From JAKACA01 sp050010115 (GTDB taxonomy: Bacteria; Actinomycetota; Acidimicrobiia; Acidimicrobiales; Bog-793), in the NCBI GenBank assembly GCA_050010115.1, contig JBEKLQ010000096.1, forward strand, positions 1 through 31,650: 31,650 nucleotides of DNA, read 5' to 3'. Below, one piece after another: positions 23,654 to 30,789 of this stretch. A model generated the notes under the pieces. It saw nothing but the letters and a program-made list of their open reading frames with translations. It was not told the DNA's origin and ran no database searches. The position numbers and the translations under genes were made by a program. Position 1 is the first letter of the stretch. Each line of letters opens with the position of its first letter.

Positions 23654-24988
23654 TCACTGCAGGAACCTCGGGAAGTGCAGCCGCCCGCGCTCGGGCAGGA
23701 GGGCGTCGACGACGTCGTCGGCGAGGATGCGGCCGATGGGGTGGCCGTCAGCCACGACGAGGACCGACGACCGCCGAGCTTCGGTCAGCTGGGCCGCGAC
23801 CTCACGGATCGACTCCTCCGGGCGGACGGTGAGCGGGCGCTCGTCCCTGACGAGATCGACGATCGTGTTCGTCGGATCCGCCACGGCGATGTCGAACAGC
23901 GGTAGGTCGTCCACAAGCGAGCCTTCGGCGTCTACGACCACCACACCGTCGATCTCGCCACGGTGCTCGACCAGATCGCGCAACCGGGCTCGGATGGCAT
24001 CCACGGTCTCGTCCAACCTGGCGATGGCCAGGGCCGTGGTCATGATCCCGCCGGCAGAGTCCTCCTCGTAGGCGAGCAGACCGACGAGCTCCGATGCGCG
24101 GCTAGTCGACATGTGCTCGAGAACTTCGTCCCGCTCGTCGTCGTCGAGGTCGCGAAGGGCCTCGACCGCTTCGTCGGTCTCCATTGATTCGAGCAGGGAT
24201 GCCGCCCGGTGGGGCTCGACACCCCGCAGCAGTGACTCGAGCTCCTCTGGATCCATCTCCTCCAGCGCGTCGGCCGCCTGATGGGGCTCGAGGGCCTCCA
24301 GCAGCTCGAGCTGCTCCCCGCGGTCGAGGTCCTCCAGGAGGTCCGCCAGCTCGCCGGGGCGAAGGCGGTGGAGACCCTCGTGCGACGTGCGGAGGCGCAC
24401 CGACACCCCGGGCGTCCCGAAGGGCTGGATGGCGCCCCAGTCGATCACGCGCTCCGGCGTCGGCCGCGACCGCACTCGGGCCGGCCCCAGCCGGCGCAGC
24501 AAGGTCTGTGCGCTCACGTCGACGCCGACGAGCCGGATTCGCCCCTGCGCCGGTGCCAGGTAGAGGTCGGCAGCTCGGATGACCTGTACTCCGTCCACGT
24601 CGACGAGCTGGTGGTCCAGCACGTCACGCGCCAAGAGCAGCTCACCGTCGCGCCGCTCGAAGTCGCGGAGGTCGATCCGGGCCGAGCGCAACACGATCTC
24701 GGTGTTCGTGAGGCTGGCGACGAGGCTGGCGTCGAGGAACACCTTCCGCCGGCCGACGCGGACGACGAGTCCGGTGATCGGCGGGTACGCCTGGTCCCCG
24801 GCAAAACGCGCCACGACGTCGATCAGCCTCCCTATCTCCTCGCCCCCCTGGTGGCGGACGGGCTGGTTGATCAGCCCGGCCAACGACACGATGGCCTCCC
24901 GGACCGCGCGCGTCGTCGTGAGCCGGCGATGGCGCTGATCGAGGCGAGAACGAAGCTGAGTGCTCTCGTGCTGAGGACGGCGTGCCAT
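23654..24988 (-). CDS. Soluble PRC-barrel, MgtE_N and CBS-domain protein
   Basis: The 444-aa product has no membrane segment. Visible parts in order are two PRC-barrel-like beta domains (about 38-110 and 113-170), an MgtE intracellular N domain made of acidic helical repeats (about 215-310; ELADLLEDLD, ADALEEMDPEELESLL, AEALRDLDDDERDE-type units), and a CBS-pair region (about 320-440) ending in IGRILADDVVDALLPERG. In the MgtE channel, the N and CBS domains bind Mg2+ and gate the pore. Here that sensor exists without the MgtE pore and is followed 16 nt later by an Nramp-like transporter. The ATG at 24988 is supported by an SD, AAGGAGG (24993-24999), 4 nt upstream. A 440-bp leader region precedes it. 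Confidence 0.88.
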   Translation of the reverse strand: MARRPQHESTQLRSRLDQRHRRLTTTRAVREAIVSLAGLINQPVRHQGGEEIGRLIDVVARFAGDQAYPPITGLVVRVGRRKVFLDASLVASLTNTEIVLRSARIDLRDFERRDGELLLARDVLDHQLVDVDGVQVIRAADLYLAPAQGRIRLVGVDVSAQTLLRRLGPARVRSRPTPERVIDWGAIQPFGTPGVSVRLRTSHEGLHRLRPGELADLLEDLDRGEQLELLEALEPHQAADALEEMDPEELESLLRGVEPHRAASLLESMETDEAVEALRDLDDDERDEVLEHMSTSRASELVGLLAYEEDSAGGIMTTALAIARLDETVDAIRARLRDLVEHRGEIDGVVVVDAEGSLVDDLPLFDIAVADPTNTIVDLVRDERPLTVRPEESIREVAAQLTEARRSSVLVVADGHPIGRILADDVVDALLPERGRLHFPRFLQ

Positions 24989-25092
24989 CGGACCTCCTTC
25001 GGCAGGATCGAGCGCCGTGAGGGCGCAGCCAATTGCGTGGGTGAAGTAACACGATGCGCCACTGCGGCGATCGCAACCGGCTCTCGCCGCGA

Positions 25093-25110
25093 CCACACCT
25101 GCGGGTGTGG
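25093..25110 (-). other. 7-bp hairpin in the MgtE_N leader
   Basis: On the minus strand, CCACACC and GGTGTGG form a perfect 7-bp stem with a 4-nt loop, about 105 nt before the MgtE_N start codon. It could be an attenuator or part of a structured leader. Confidence 0.45.
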
Positions 25111-25138
25111 CCCAGCGGGGCAGCTCAGTTCGTGATCC

Positions 25139-25159
25139 GGCTACCGCTCAGCGGCAGCC
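25139..25159 (-). other. 9-bp hairpin in the MgtE_N leader
   Basis: On the minus strand, GGCTGCCGC-TGA-GCGGTAGCC forms a 9-bp stem (one G-T pair) with a 3-nt loop. It lies directly downstream of the second copy of the GGCTGA-TCACC block and is not present in the first copy. Confidence 0.45.
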
Positions 25160-25368
25160 GACGACCTGGTGATCAGCCGTTCCGCACCTGGCATGCACAT
25201 GAGGGCGGGGTCAGGACGGTACTCGGGGGTTGGTCCGGTGACATCGACCCCACCTCCTCTCGTGCTCGGCCAATTCGTCCCACCCCGGGCGACGCCCTGG
25301 CGCTCTCCGAGGCTCGTTCATCCTACCGTCCGAGACCTGGTGACTCAGCCGTAGGAGGTCCTCCCCAT

Positions 25369-25388
25369 CGTGGGTTGAGTCACCCACG
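25369..25388 (-). terminator. Hairpin downstream of the aminotransferase
   Basis: CGTGGGT-TGAGTC-ACCCACG is a perfect 7-bp stem with a 6-nt loop, about 40 nt after the aminotransferase stop. No T-run follows. It is a possible terminator of the aminotransferase transcript, and it also contains one copy of the GGYTGAGTCACC motif. Confidence 0.4.
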
Positions 25389-25419
25389 GGCGGGAAACGG
25401 TCGGCAGCGGGAGCGAAGC

Positions 25420-25439
25420 TCAGAGGTACTCAGAGGTAC
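25420..25439 (-). repeat. Exact 10-bp tandem duplication at the aminotransferase stop codon
   Basis: On the minus strand, GTACCTCTGA (25439-25430) contains the last codons and the TGA stop of the aminotransferase. The same ten bases follow immediately (25429-25420), giving a second TGA 10 nt downstream in another frame. Confidence 0.95.
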
Positions 25440-26881
25440 CCGTCGGTGACGGAAAGCGCCTCGTCCAGGATGGCGATGCCCTCTCGAGCCTCCTCGTCCG
25501 AGACCGTGCACGGCGGCACGACGTGCAGGCGGTTGAAGTGTGTGAACGGCCAGAGTCCCCGCTGCTTGCACGCCGCCGCCAGCTCGGTCATGGGTGCGGC
25601 CGCGGCGCCGCTGGCGTTGTAGGGGACGAGCGGTTCGCGAGTCCCCCGGTCGCGGACGAGCTCGAGCGCCCAGAAGACACCGAGTCCCCGGACGTCGCCG
25701 ATCGAAGGGTGACGGCCTGCGAGCTCCTCGAGCCCCGGGCCGATAACTTCGGCCCCGATCCGCCGGGCGTGCTCGACGATCCCCTCCTCCTTGTAGATGT
25801 TGATCGACGCGACGGCAGACGCGCAGGCGAGAGGGTGGCCGGAGTAGGTGAGGCCGCCGGGGAAGGGTCGCTCGTCGAAGCTGCCGGCGATGGAGGGGGA
25901 GATGATCACGCCGCCGAGCGGCACGTAACCCGAGTTCACGCCCTTGGCGAAGGTGATCAGGTCGGGGACGACGCCGAAGTGGTCGACGGCAAACCACTCA
26001 CCGCAACGCCCGAAACCCGCCATGACCTCGTCAGCGATCATCACGATGCCGAATTCGTCGCAGATCGAGCGGACCCCGTCGAGGTAGCCGTCGGGGGGCA
26101 CGAGGATCCCGTTCGTGCCGACCACGGTCTCGAGGATGATCGCCGCCACGGCGTTCGGGTCCTCGAAGGTGACGACGTCGCGCAGGTGCTCGAGGGCGCG
26201 GGCGCACTCCTCGGCGGCATCGGCGGCGTGGAAAGCAGAGCGGTAGGGGTAGGGCCCCCAGTACCGGACGACGCCGGGGATGCCCGGCTCGGACGGCCAG
26301 CGGCGGGGATCGCCCGTGAGCGCGAGGGCACCGGCCGTGGCACCGTGGTAACTGCGGTACGCGGCCAGCACCTTGAGCCGGCCGGTGTGGAGACGCGCCA
26401 TCCGGATGGCGTTCTCGTTCGCTTCGGCCCCGCCGCTGGTGAAGAACACGCGGTCGAGGTCGCCAGGCGACACCTCGGCGATCAGCCGGGCGGCCTCGCT
26501 CCGGGCATCGTTCGCGAAGGCCGGCTGGATGGTGCAGAGCCGCCGAGCTTGCTCGACGATCGCCTCGACCAGCTTCGGGTGCTGGTAACCGATGTTGACA
26601 TTCACGAGCTGGGACGAGAAGTCGAGGTACCGCTTGCCCTCGTAGTCCTCGAAGTAGGACCCGGCGGCCCGCGCGATCGGGAGCGGGTCGATGAGGGCCT
26701 GCGCCGACCAGGAGTGGAAGACATGTGCCCGGTCGTTACGCCGGACCGTGGCCTCGTCCTCAGGCAGGCGAAGGACCGAGCCCGGGGTGATCGGCGGGTG
26801 CTCGCCGCCTGGCGAAGTACCGTGAGGGTCATCGAGGTCGGGGACATTGGGTGGTGTCCGCTCATACGAGTGCTGTTGCAT
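25430..26881 (-). CDS. Class III (omega) PLP-dependent aminotransferase
   Basis: The 483-aa product is a fold-type I aminotransferase. The PLP site is recognisable: FTSGGAEANENAIRMAR (phosphate-binding region), YRSYHGATAGALALTGDPRR, IMIADEVMAGFGR-type Asp, and the Schiff-base lysine in TFAKGVNSGYVPLGG (Lys313). The C-terminal part contains LGVFWALELV and FNRLHVVPP. The family transfers amino groups from omega-amino acids, diamines or taurine-like substrates to a keto acid. The exact substrate is not evident. The ATG at 26881 has an SD-like GAGGGTGG 4-5 nt upstream; longer in-frame extensions have no family character. It is divergent from the acyl-CoA dehydrogenase across 126 bp. Confidence 0.93.
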   Translation of the reverse strand: MQQHSYERTPPNVPDLDDPHGTSPGGEHPPITPGSVLRLPEDEATVRRNDRAHVFHSWSAQALIDPLPIARAAGSYFEDYEGKRYLDFSSQLVNVNIGYQHPKLVEAIVEQARRLCTIQPAFANDARSEAARLIAEVSPGDLDRVFFTSGGAEANENAIRMARLHTGRLKVLAAYRSYHGATAGALALTGDPRRWPSEPGIPGVVRYWGPYPYRSAFHAADAAEECARALEHLRDVVTFEDPNAVAAIILETVVGTNGILVPPDGYLDGVRSICDEFGIVMIADEVMAGFGRCGEWFAVDHFGVVPDLITFAKGVNSGYVPLGGVIISPSIAGSFDERPFPGGLTYSGHPLACASAVASINIYKEEGIVEHARRIGAEVIGPGLEELAGRHPSIGDVRGLGVFWALELVRDRGTREPLVPYNASGAAAAPMTELAAACKQRGLWPFTHFNRLHVVPPCTVSDEEAREGIAILDEALSVTDGYL

Positions 26882-26995
26882 GCGCCCACCCTCGCACAGA
26901 CCGCCGGCGCGAGCACAGCGCTCGGCTGAGTTCCCGGTAGTCGTGCCTGACCGCTCGACAACATGCCGGCACTGCCACGAACGCGGAGGCGACGG

Positions 26996-27001
26996 TAGCC
27001 T
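26996..27001 (+). promoter_or_regulatory. Probable -10 box of the acyl-CoA dehydrogenase gene
   Basis: TAGCCT lies 6 nt before the ATG at 27008, and there is no SD. It is the same hexamer as at the aminopeptidase gene and suggests a leaderless mRNA. Confidence 0.4.
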
Positions 27002-27007
27002 CTCCGC

Positions 27008-28300
27008 ATGGACCTGACTTACCCACCCGAGGCTGAAGCGTTTCGGATCGAGGTTCGAGCGTGGCTGGAGGAGAACCTTCCTCCCGGCTGGGGGACGCCC
27101 GGTCACTCGATGACCGCTGACGAGCGAGCCTGTTTCGCGGCCGAGTGGACGAAGAAACTGGCTGAAGGCGGCTGGATCTGTGCTTCCTGGCCGGCAGATT
27201 ACGGTGGCCGGGGCCTCTCCCTCATGGAAAGCGTCGTACTGAACGAGGAATTCGCCCGCCTGAACGCGCCGATGCGGGCGGACTTCTTCGGGGACACGCT
27301 CGTCGGGCCGACGATCCTCAAATGGGGAAGCGAGGTGCAGAAAAGGTACTTCCTGCCGAAGATTCTGTCGGGGGAGATCGTGTGGTGCCAGGGTTTCTCG
27401 GAGCCGGACTCCGGGAGCGACTTGGCGTCATTGAAGACTCGAGCCGAGCTCGACGGGGATGAGTGGGTCTTGAACGGCCAGAAGATCTGGACCACCCAGG
27501 CCCAGTACGCCGACTACGTCTTCCTGCTCGCCCGCACCGACCCTGACGCCCCCCGCCACAAGGGGATCTCGTACCTGCTCGTGCCCATGCGCCAGGAGGG
27601 CATCGAAGTGCGGCCGATCGCCCAGGTCGACGGGTCGGCAGAGTTCAACGAGGTCTTCTTCACCAACGCCCGCTGCCCCAAGGACAACGTGGTCGGCGGG
27701 GTCAACAACGGCTGGGCTGTGGCCATGGACACGCTCGGTTTCGAGCGGGGGACGTCGGCGACGACCGGGCACCGCCGGTTCCAGAAGGAACTCGACTCGA
27801 TCATCGCGGCGGCTCAGCGCAACGGACGCTCGAACGACCCCCTCGTCCGCCAGCGCCTTGCTCACGCGTGGTCCAAGGTGAAGATCATGCAGATCAACGG
27901 CCTTCGCACATTGACCTCCGCGCTCAACAACGATCATTCGACGATCGCCCTCAGCGCCACGAACAAGATGTACTGGTCCGAGTACCACCGAGACGCGATG
28001 GAGCTCGCTTTGGACATCCTCGGTATGGAGGGCCAGATCCTGACCGGTGGCTGGGCCGCCAGCCCGGACACCGAGGGCGAGGGCGAGGGCGAGGGCGAGG
28101 GCGAGGGCGAGGGCGACACGGAGTTCATGCCGGGGATCGGCACCCGGCATCCGCGGCCGGGATACCCGGTGAGCCTGATGCAGGAGAGTTTCTTCTTCTC
28201 GCGCTCCGAGACGATCTGGGGTGGGACGGCTCAGATCCAGCGCAACATTGTGGGCGAGCGGGTACTGGGCTTGCCGAAGGAACCGAAGCCGGCACGCTGA
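27008..28300 (+). CDS. Acyl-CoA dehydrogenase family protein
   Basis: The 430-aa flavoenzyme has the usual three-domain layout. The N-terminal helical domain contains ASWPADYGGRGLSLME. The middle FAD-contact segment is WCQGFSEPDSGSDLASLKT followed by WVLNGQKIWTTQAQYADY. The C-terminal helical domain ends SRSETIWGGTAQIQRNIVGE, the usual FAD/dimer motif. It oxidises an acyl-CoA (or a related thioester) to the enoyl form and passes electrons to ETF; the substrate is unknown. An unusual (Glu-Gly)7 stretch (about residues 356-369) lies in a C-terminal loop and is encoded by seven perfect GAGGGC units. A hairpin follows the stop. Confidence 0.93.
   Translation: MDLTYPPEAEAFRIEVRAWLEENLPPGWGTPGHSMTADERACFAAEWTKKLAEGGWICASWPADYGGRGLSLMESVVLNEEFARLNAPMRADFFGDTLVGPTILKWGSEVQKRYFLPKILSGEIVWCQGFSEPDSGSDLASLKTRAELDGDEWVLNGQKIWTTQAQYADYVFLLARTDPDAPRHKGISYLLVPMRQEGIEVRPIAQVDGSAEFNEVFFTNARCPKDNVVGGVNNGWAVAMDTLGFERGTSATTGHRRFQKELDSIIAAAQRNGRSNDPLVRQRLAHAWSKVKIMQINGLRTLTSALNNDHSTIALSATNKMYWSEYHRDAMELALDILGMEGQILTGGWAASPDTEGEGEGEGEGEGEGDTEFMPGIGTRHPRPGYPVSLMQESFFFSRSETIWGGTAQIQRNIVGERVLGLPKEPKPAR
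28073..28114 (+). repeat. Seven-copy GAGGGC hexanucleotide microsatellite
   Basis: GAGGGC is repeated seven times without interruption inside the acyl-CoA dehydrogenase gene and encodes (Glu-Gly)7. Because the unit is two codons, copy-number change would lengthen or shorten the loop without breaking the frame. Confidence 0.97.
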
Positions 28301-28327
28301 CTTCTCTGGACTCGAAAGGTCCCCGGT

Positions 28328-28358
28328 GGGCTGCCGCTTCGATGTTGGCGGCAGGCCC
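28328..28358 (+). terminator. Hairpin after the acyl-CoA dehydrogenase gene
   Basis: GGGCTGCCGC (28328-28337) pairs with GCGGCAGGCCC (28348-28358) in a 10-bp stem with one bulged base and a 10-nt loop. It lies 28 nt past the stop codon. There is no T-run; it is a plausible high-GC terminator. Confidence 0.5.
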
Positions 28359-28474
28359 CTTGCCAAGAGATGCAGCTCCGACCTTCCCCGCTCGAGCCAG
28401 TACGATCCCTGCTTCGGGTGCCGGCGTGTGCAGGGCGCACCGGGCTGCGGACAACGTAGAGCGAGGGAGGCGTT

Positions 28475-30763
28475 GTGAGGAAGACTCGTGGGTTCCGTGG
28501 ATCGCGGTCGCGCGTGTGGACGACCATGGTCGGCTGCGGCCTGGCCTTGGCAACTGGACTTGGTGCCAGCGCTGCGACGACAGGCGTGGCGAACGCCGCG
28601 TCGAAGCCGTCCGCTGCTGCGCTTGCGGGAAAGTCATCGACCCGGTGGAGTCACGCTTCGCCGTTCTGGAGCCTCATGCGCTCCGGGGCGGGCGCGTTCG
28701 GATCAGCGAGCGCCCGTTCGTGGCAGCCGGGCCTGAGCTGGTCGGCGATGTCCAAGATCGTGGCCGGAGACGAGTCGCTCGGGTCACTTGCACCCGAGGC
28801 GCTGCCGCCCGCGGCCCCGACTCCGTGGGAATACCAGGTGGACGCGGGGACAATCCTGTACGGGACCAGCACGATCTCCTGTGCATCGGCGACGGATTGC
28901 TACGCCACGGCCAGCTCCCTCGGGCACGCCGGCGCAACGTTCCTGGTCTCCACCGACGGCGGCAAGGCATGGTCCCTTGGGACTCCGCCGGCCGGGCAGC
29001 TCGGCCTCGACGCGATCGCCTGCCCCGCAACGGGCACGTGCTTCGTCGGTTCCGTCTCGCTCAGCGATAGTCAGGAGATCTTCGTGACCCACAACGGCGG
29101 TGCGTCGTGGGTGCAGCAGAAGATCCCGTCGAGCGTGGCGTTCGCTGACATCGAGTGCCGGTCGACCGAGGACTGCATCGCAGTCGGCATCACTCAAACG
29201 GGCGCCCTGGCGCTCGTGACGACGAATGGCGGAACCACTTGGACATCGCACAACGGACCCGCGAAGTCCCTCTTCGAGGACGTCACTTGTCCGTCCGCCA
29301 ACGACTGCGACGCCGTGGGGTACAACAGCTCCGGGGACGCGCTCATAGCGACCTCCAGCGACGGCGGCTCAGAGTGGCACTCGGCTTCGTTGCCGGCTAC
29401 CACGGGCGCCCTCGTCAGCATCGCCTGTCCTTCGACGGCTGAGTGTGTTGCGGTCGGCGGCCACACGAGTGGGTCAAGTGTCGTCGCGCTCGGGTTCGCG
29501 ACCTATGACGCAGGCGCGAAGTGGAGCCCGGTGACGTTCCCGAGCGGGCACGGGCCGGTGAACGGCGTCGCCTGCCCAACCACGTCCGAGTGCATCGGGG
29601 TCAGTGATGACTCCACCTCTCTGCTCGTCTTTGGCGGCGGAGCCTCAGCGCTGGTGTCGGGCGACGGTGGCCACAGTTGGCGTTCAGTCGCGCTTCCGGT
29701 TGCCGGAGAGATGAGCAGGGTCGTCTGCCCGACAAGGTCGGCGTGCGCGACGTCCGGCGCTTCGCTCGGGTTGACCGACCGGCTCCTCACCACGAGCAAT
29801 GGCGGCTCCACCTGGAGCACGGCTGTCGAGCCGCCCGGCGAATTGCTGTTCGACATCTCCTGCTCGTCTGGACGGCAGTGTGCCGCCGTGGGCGAATCGA
29901 ACGTCGGGGCCGCCGCGGAGACGACTTCCGACGGTTCTACGTGGGAGGAGCATGCCGTGGCCGGTTTGGTCGGACTGGTGTACGTGAGCTGTCCGGCGGC
30001 GACGACCGACTGCTACGGGATCGCCGCCAACTCCTCCGGCGCGGCGGTGTTCGTGGAGTCGGCCGACGGCGGCGCGAACTGGAAGGCCGGCAACTCGTTC
30101 GGCACCACGAACTCGCCGGACTCGCTGGACTGCCCGGCAGCCAAAGATTGCTACTTCGTCCTCACTTCTCCGGGCGGTCAGACCTTGCTGGAGGCAACTA
30201 CAACCGGGGGTGCCACGGGCACCTGGAGATCGATCACCGTGCCGCACGGCACCGGGCAGGACACGGGTGCCGAGATCAGCTGCCCGTCGACTACCGAGTG
30301 CGTCCTTGCCGAGTTGAACGGTGGGATCGAGACGACGACCGACAGCGGTGCCCACTGGACCACCGCCCTGATGCCCGGCGGCATCGAGGCGCTCGGTCCA
30401 CTGTCCTGCGGCTCCGCTACTACGTGCGTCACCTTGGCTCTCCTGAGCGACTCGGTGGAGACGCTTGTCTCGACGAACACCGGCAAGACCTTCGTCGCCG
30501 GGGGCGGGCTCTCGTCCAGTTTTGTGCCGACCGCCCTCGCCTGCGGTGGCGCCTCGTCATGCGAGTTGCTGGGTGCAGAAGGTAGCGGCGCGGCGGTAAG
30601 CCTCACGACCACCGACACGGGAACATCCTGGACGACTCAGACGAACCCGGGTCGCCTCGGGACATTGGGAGAGTGGGTAGCGCTTGCTTGTCCCTCGGCC
30701 GGTCGCTGCGAAGCGGACGCCCTCGGGCCTGAGGGATCGATCTACATCTTCGGGCTGGGCTGA
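28475..30763 (+). CDS. Secreted repeat protein with 14 Cys-pair motifs, predicted beta-propeller
   Basis: This 762-aa protein starts at a GTG preceded by the SD GAGGGAGG. The N-terminus MRKTRGFRGSRSRVWTTMVG followed by a hydrophobic run and ANA-AS (about 41/42) is a signal peptide. From residue 136 to about 745 there are 14 copies of a unit of about 47 aa. Each starts with a strand ending in a C-x5-C pair (one copy x6), such as ACPSTAECVAVG or TCPSANDCDAVG, followed by an Asp-box-like turn such as TTNGGTTW or STDGGKAW. This is the layout of BNR/YCF48-like propeller repeats. Fourteen units would suit two seven-bladed propellers, with a small disulfide loop in each blade. Ligand or function is unknown; it is extracellular by inference. 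Confidence 0.85.
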   Translation: MRKTRGFRGSRSRVWTTMVGCGLALATGLGASAATTGVANAASKPSAAALAGKSSTRWSHASPFWSLMRSGAGAFGSASARSWQPGLSWSAMSKIVAGDESLGSLAPEALPPAAPTPWEYQVDAGTILYGTSTISCASATDCYATASSLGHAGATFLVSTDGGKAWSLGTPPAGQLGLDAIACPATGTCFVGSVSLSDSQEIFVTHNGGASWVQQKIPSSVAFADIECRSTEDCIAVGITQTGALALVTTNGGTTWTSHNGPAKSLFEDVTCPSANDCDAVGYNSSGDALIATSSDGGSEWHSASLPATTGALVSIACPSTAECVAVGGHTSGSSVVALGFATYDAGAKWSPVTFPSGHGPVNGVACPTTSECIGVSDDSTSLLVFGGGASALVSGDGGHSWRSVALPVAGEMSRVVCPTRSACATSGASLGLTDRLLTTSNGGSTWSTAVEPPGELLFDISCSSGRQCAAVGESNVGAAAETTSDGSTWEEHAVAGLVGLVYVSCPAATTDCYGIAANSSGAAVFVESADGGANWKAGNSFGTTNSPDSLDCPAAKDCYFVLTSPGGQTLLEATTTGGATGTWRSITVPHGTGQDTGAEISCPSTTECVLAELNGGIETTTDSGAHWTTALMPGGIEALGPLSCGSATTCVTLALLSDSVETLVSTNTGKTFVAGGGLSSSFVPTALACGGASSCELLGAEGSGAAVSLTTTDTGTSWTTQTNPGRLGTLGEWVALACPSAGRCEADALGPEGSIYIFGLG

Positions 30764-30789
30764 TCCGGGTTACCCCTAAGGTGGCGCTC

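Larger units (their letters stand above)
24989..25429 (-). promoter_or_regulatory. Long upstream region of the MgtE_N-Nramp genes with repeated sites and hairpins
   Basis: This 441-bp gap holds no recognised gene. On the minus strand it contains the 12-mer GGCTGAGTCACC (25339-25350), a shortened copy GGCTGATCACC (25168-25178), and an opposite-orientation copy GGTTGAGTCACC on the plus strand (25373-25384). The first two lie in a longer similar block (ACGGCTGA-TCACCAGGTC, then GGTAG...GAT...GAAC...GAGC) about 170 nt apart. Hairpins lie at 25139-25159 and 25093-25110. The layout suggests operator sites and/or a duplicated structured 5'UTR controlling metal transport. It does not match the M-box, c-di-AMP or yybP-ykoY consensus as I know them. 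Confidence 0.5.

Noticed and set aside
22480..23832. Plus-strand open frame of 450 codons opposite the Nramp-like gene
   Set aside because: Arg/Asp/Glu/Gln-rich low-complexity translation, no domain, fully antisense to a clear transporter gene.
25211..25321. 36-codon minus-strand ORF (MNEPRRAPGRRPGW...) within the MgtE_N leader
   Set aside because: Weak start context, Arg-rich composition expected by chance in GC-rich DNA, and it overlaps the repeated leader elements; a leader peptide cannot be excluded but is not supported.
24989..25429. Known Mg2+ (M-box), Mn2+ (yybP-ykoY) or c-di-AMP riboswitch
   Set aside because: The conserved core strings of these classes, as I know them, are not present on either strand.
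25523..26929. Plus-strand open frame of 468 codons opposite the aminotransferase
   Set aside because: Antisense shadow; the minus-strand aminotransferase has all PLP motifs.
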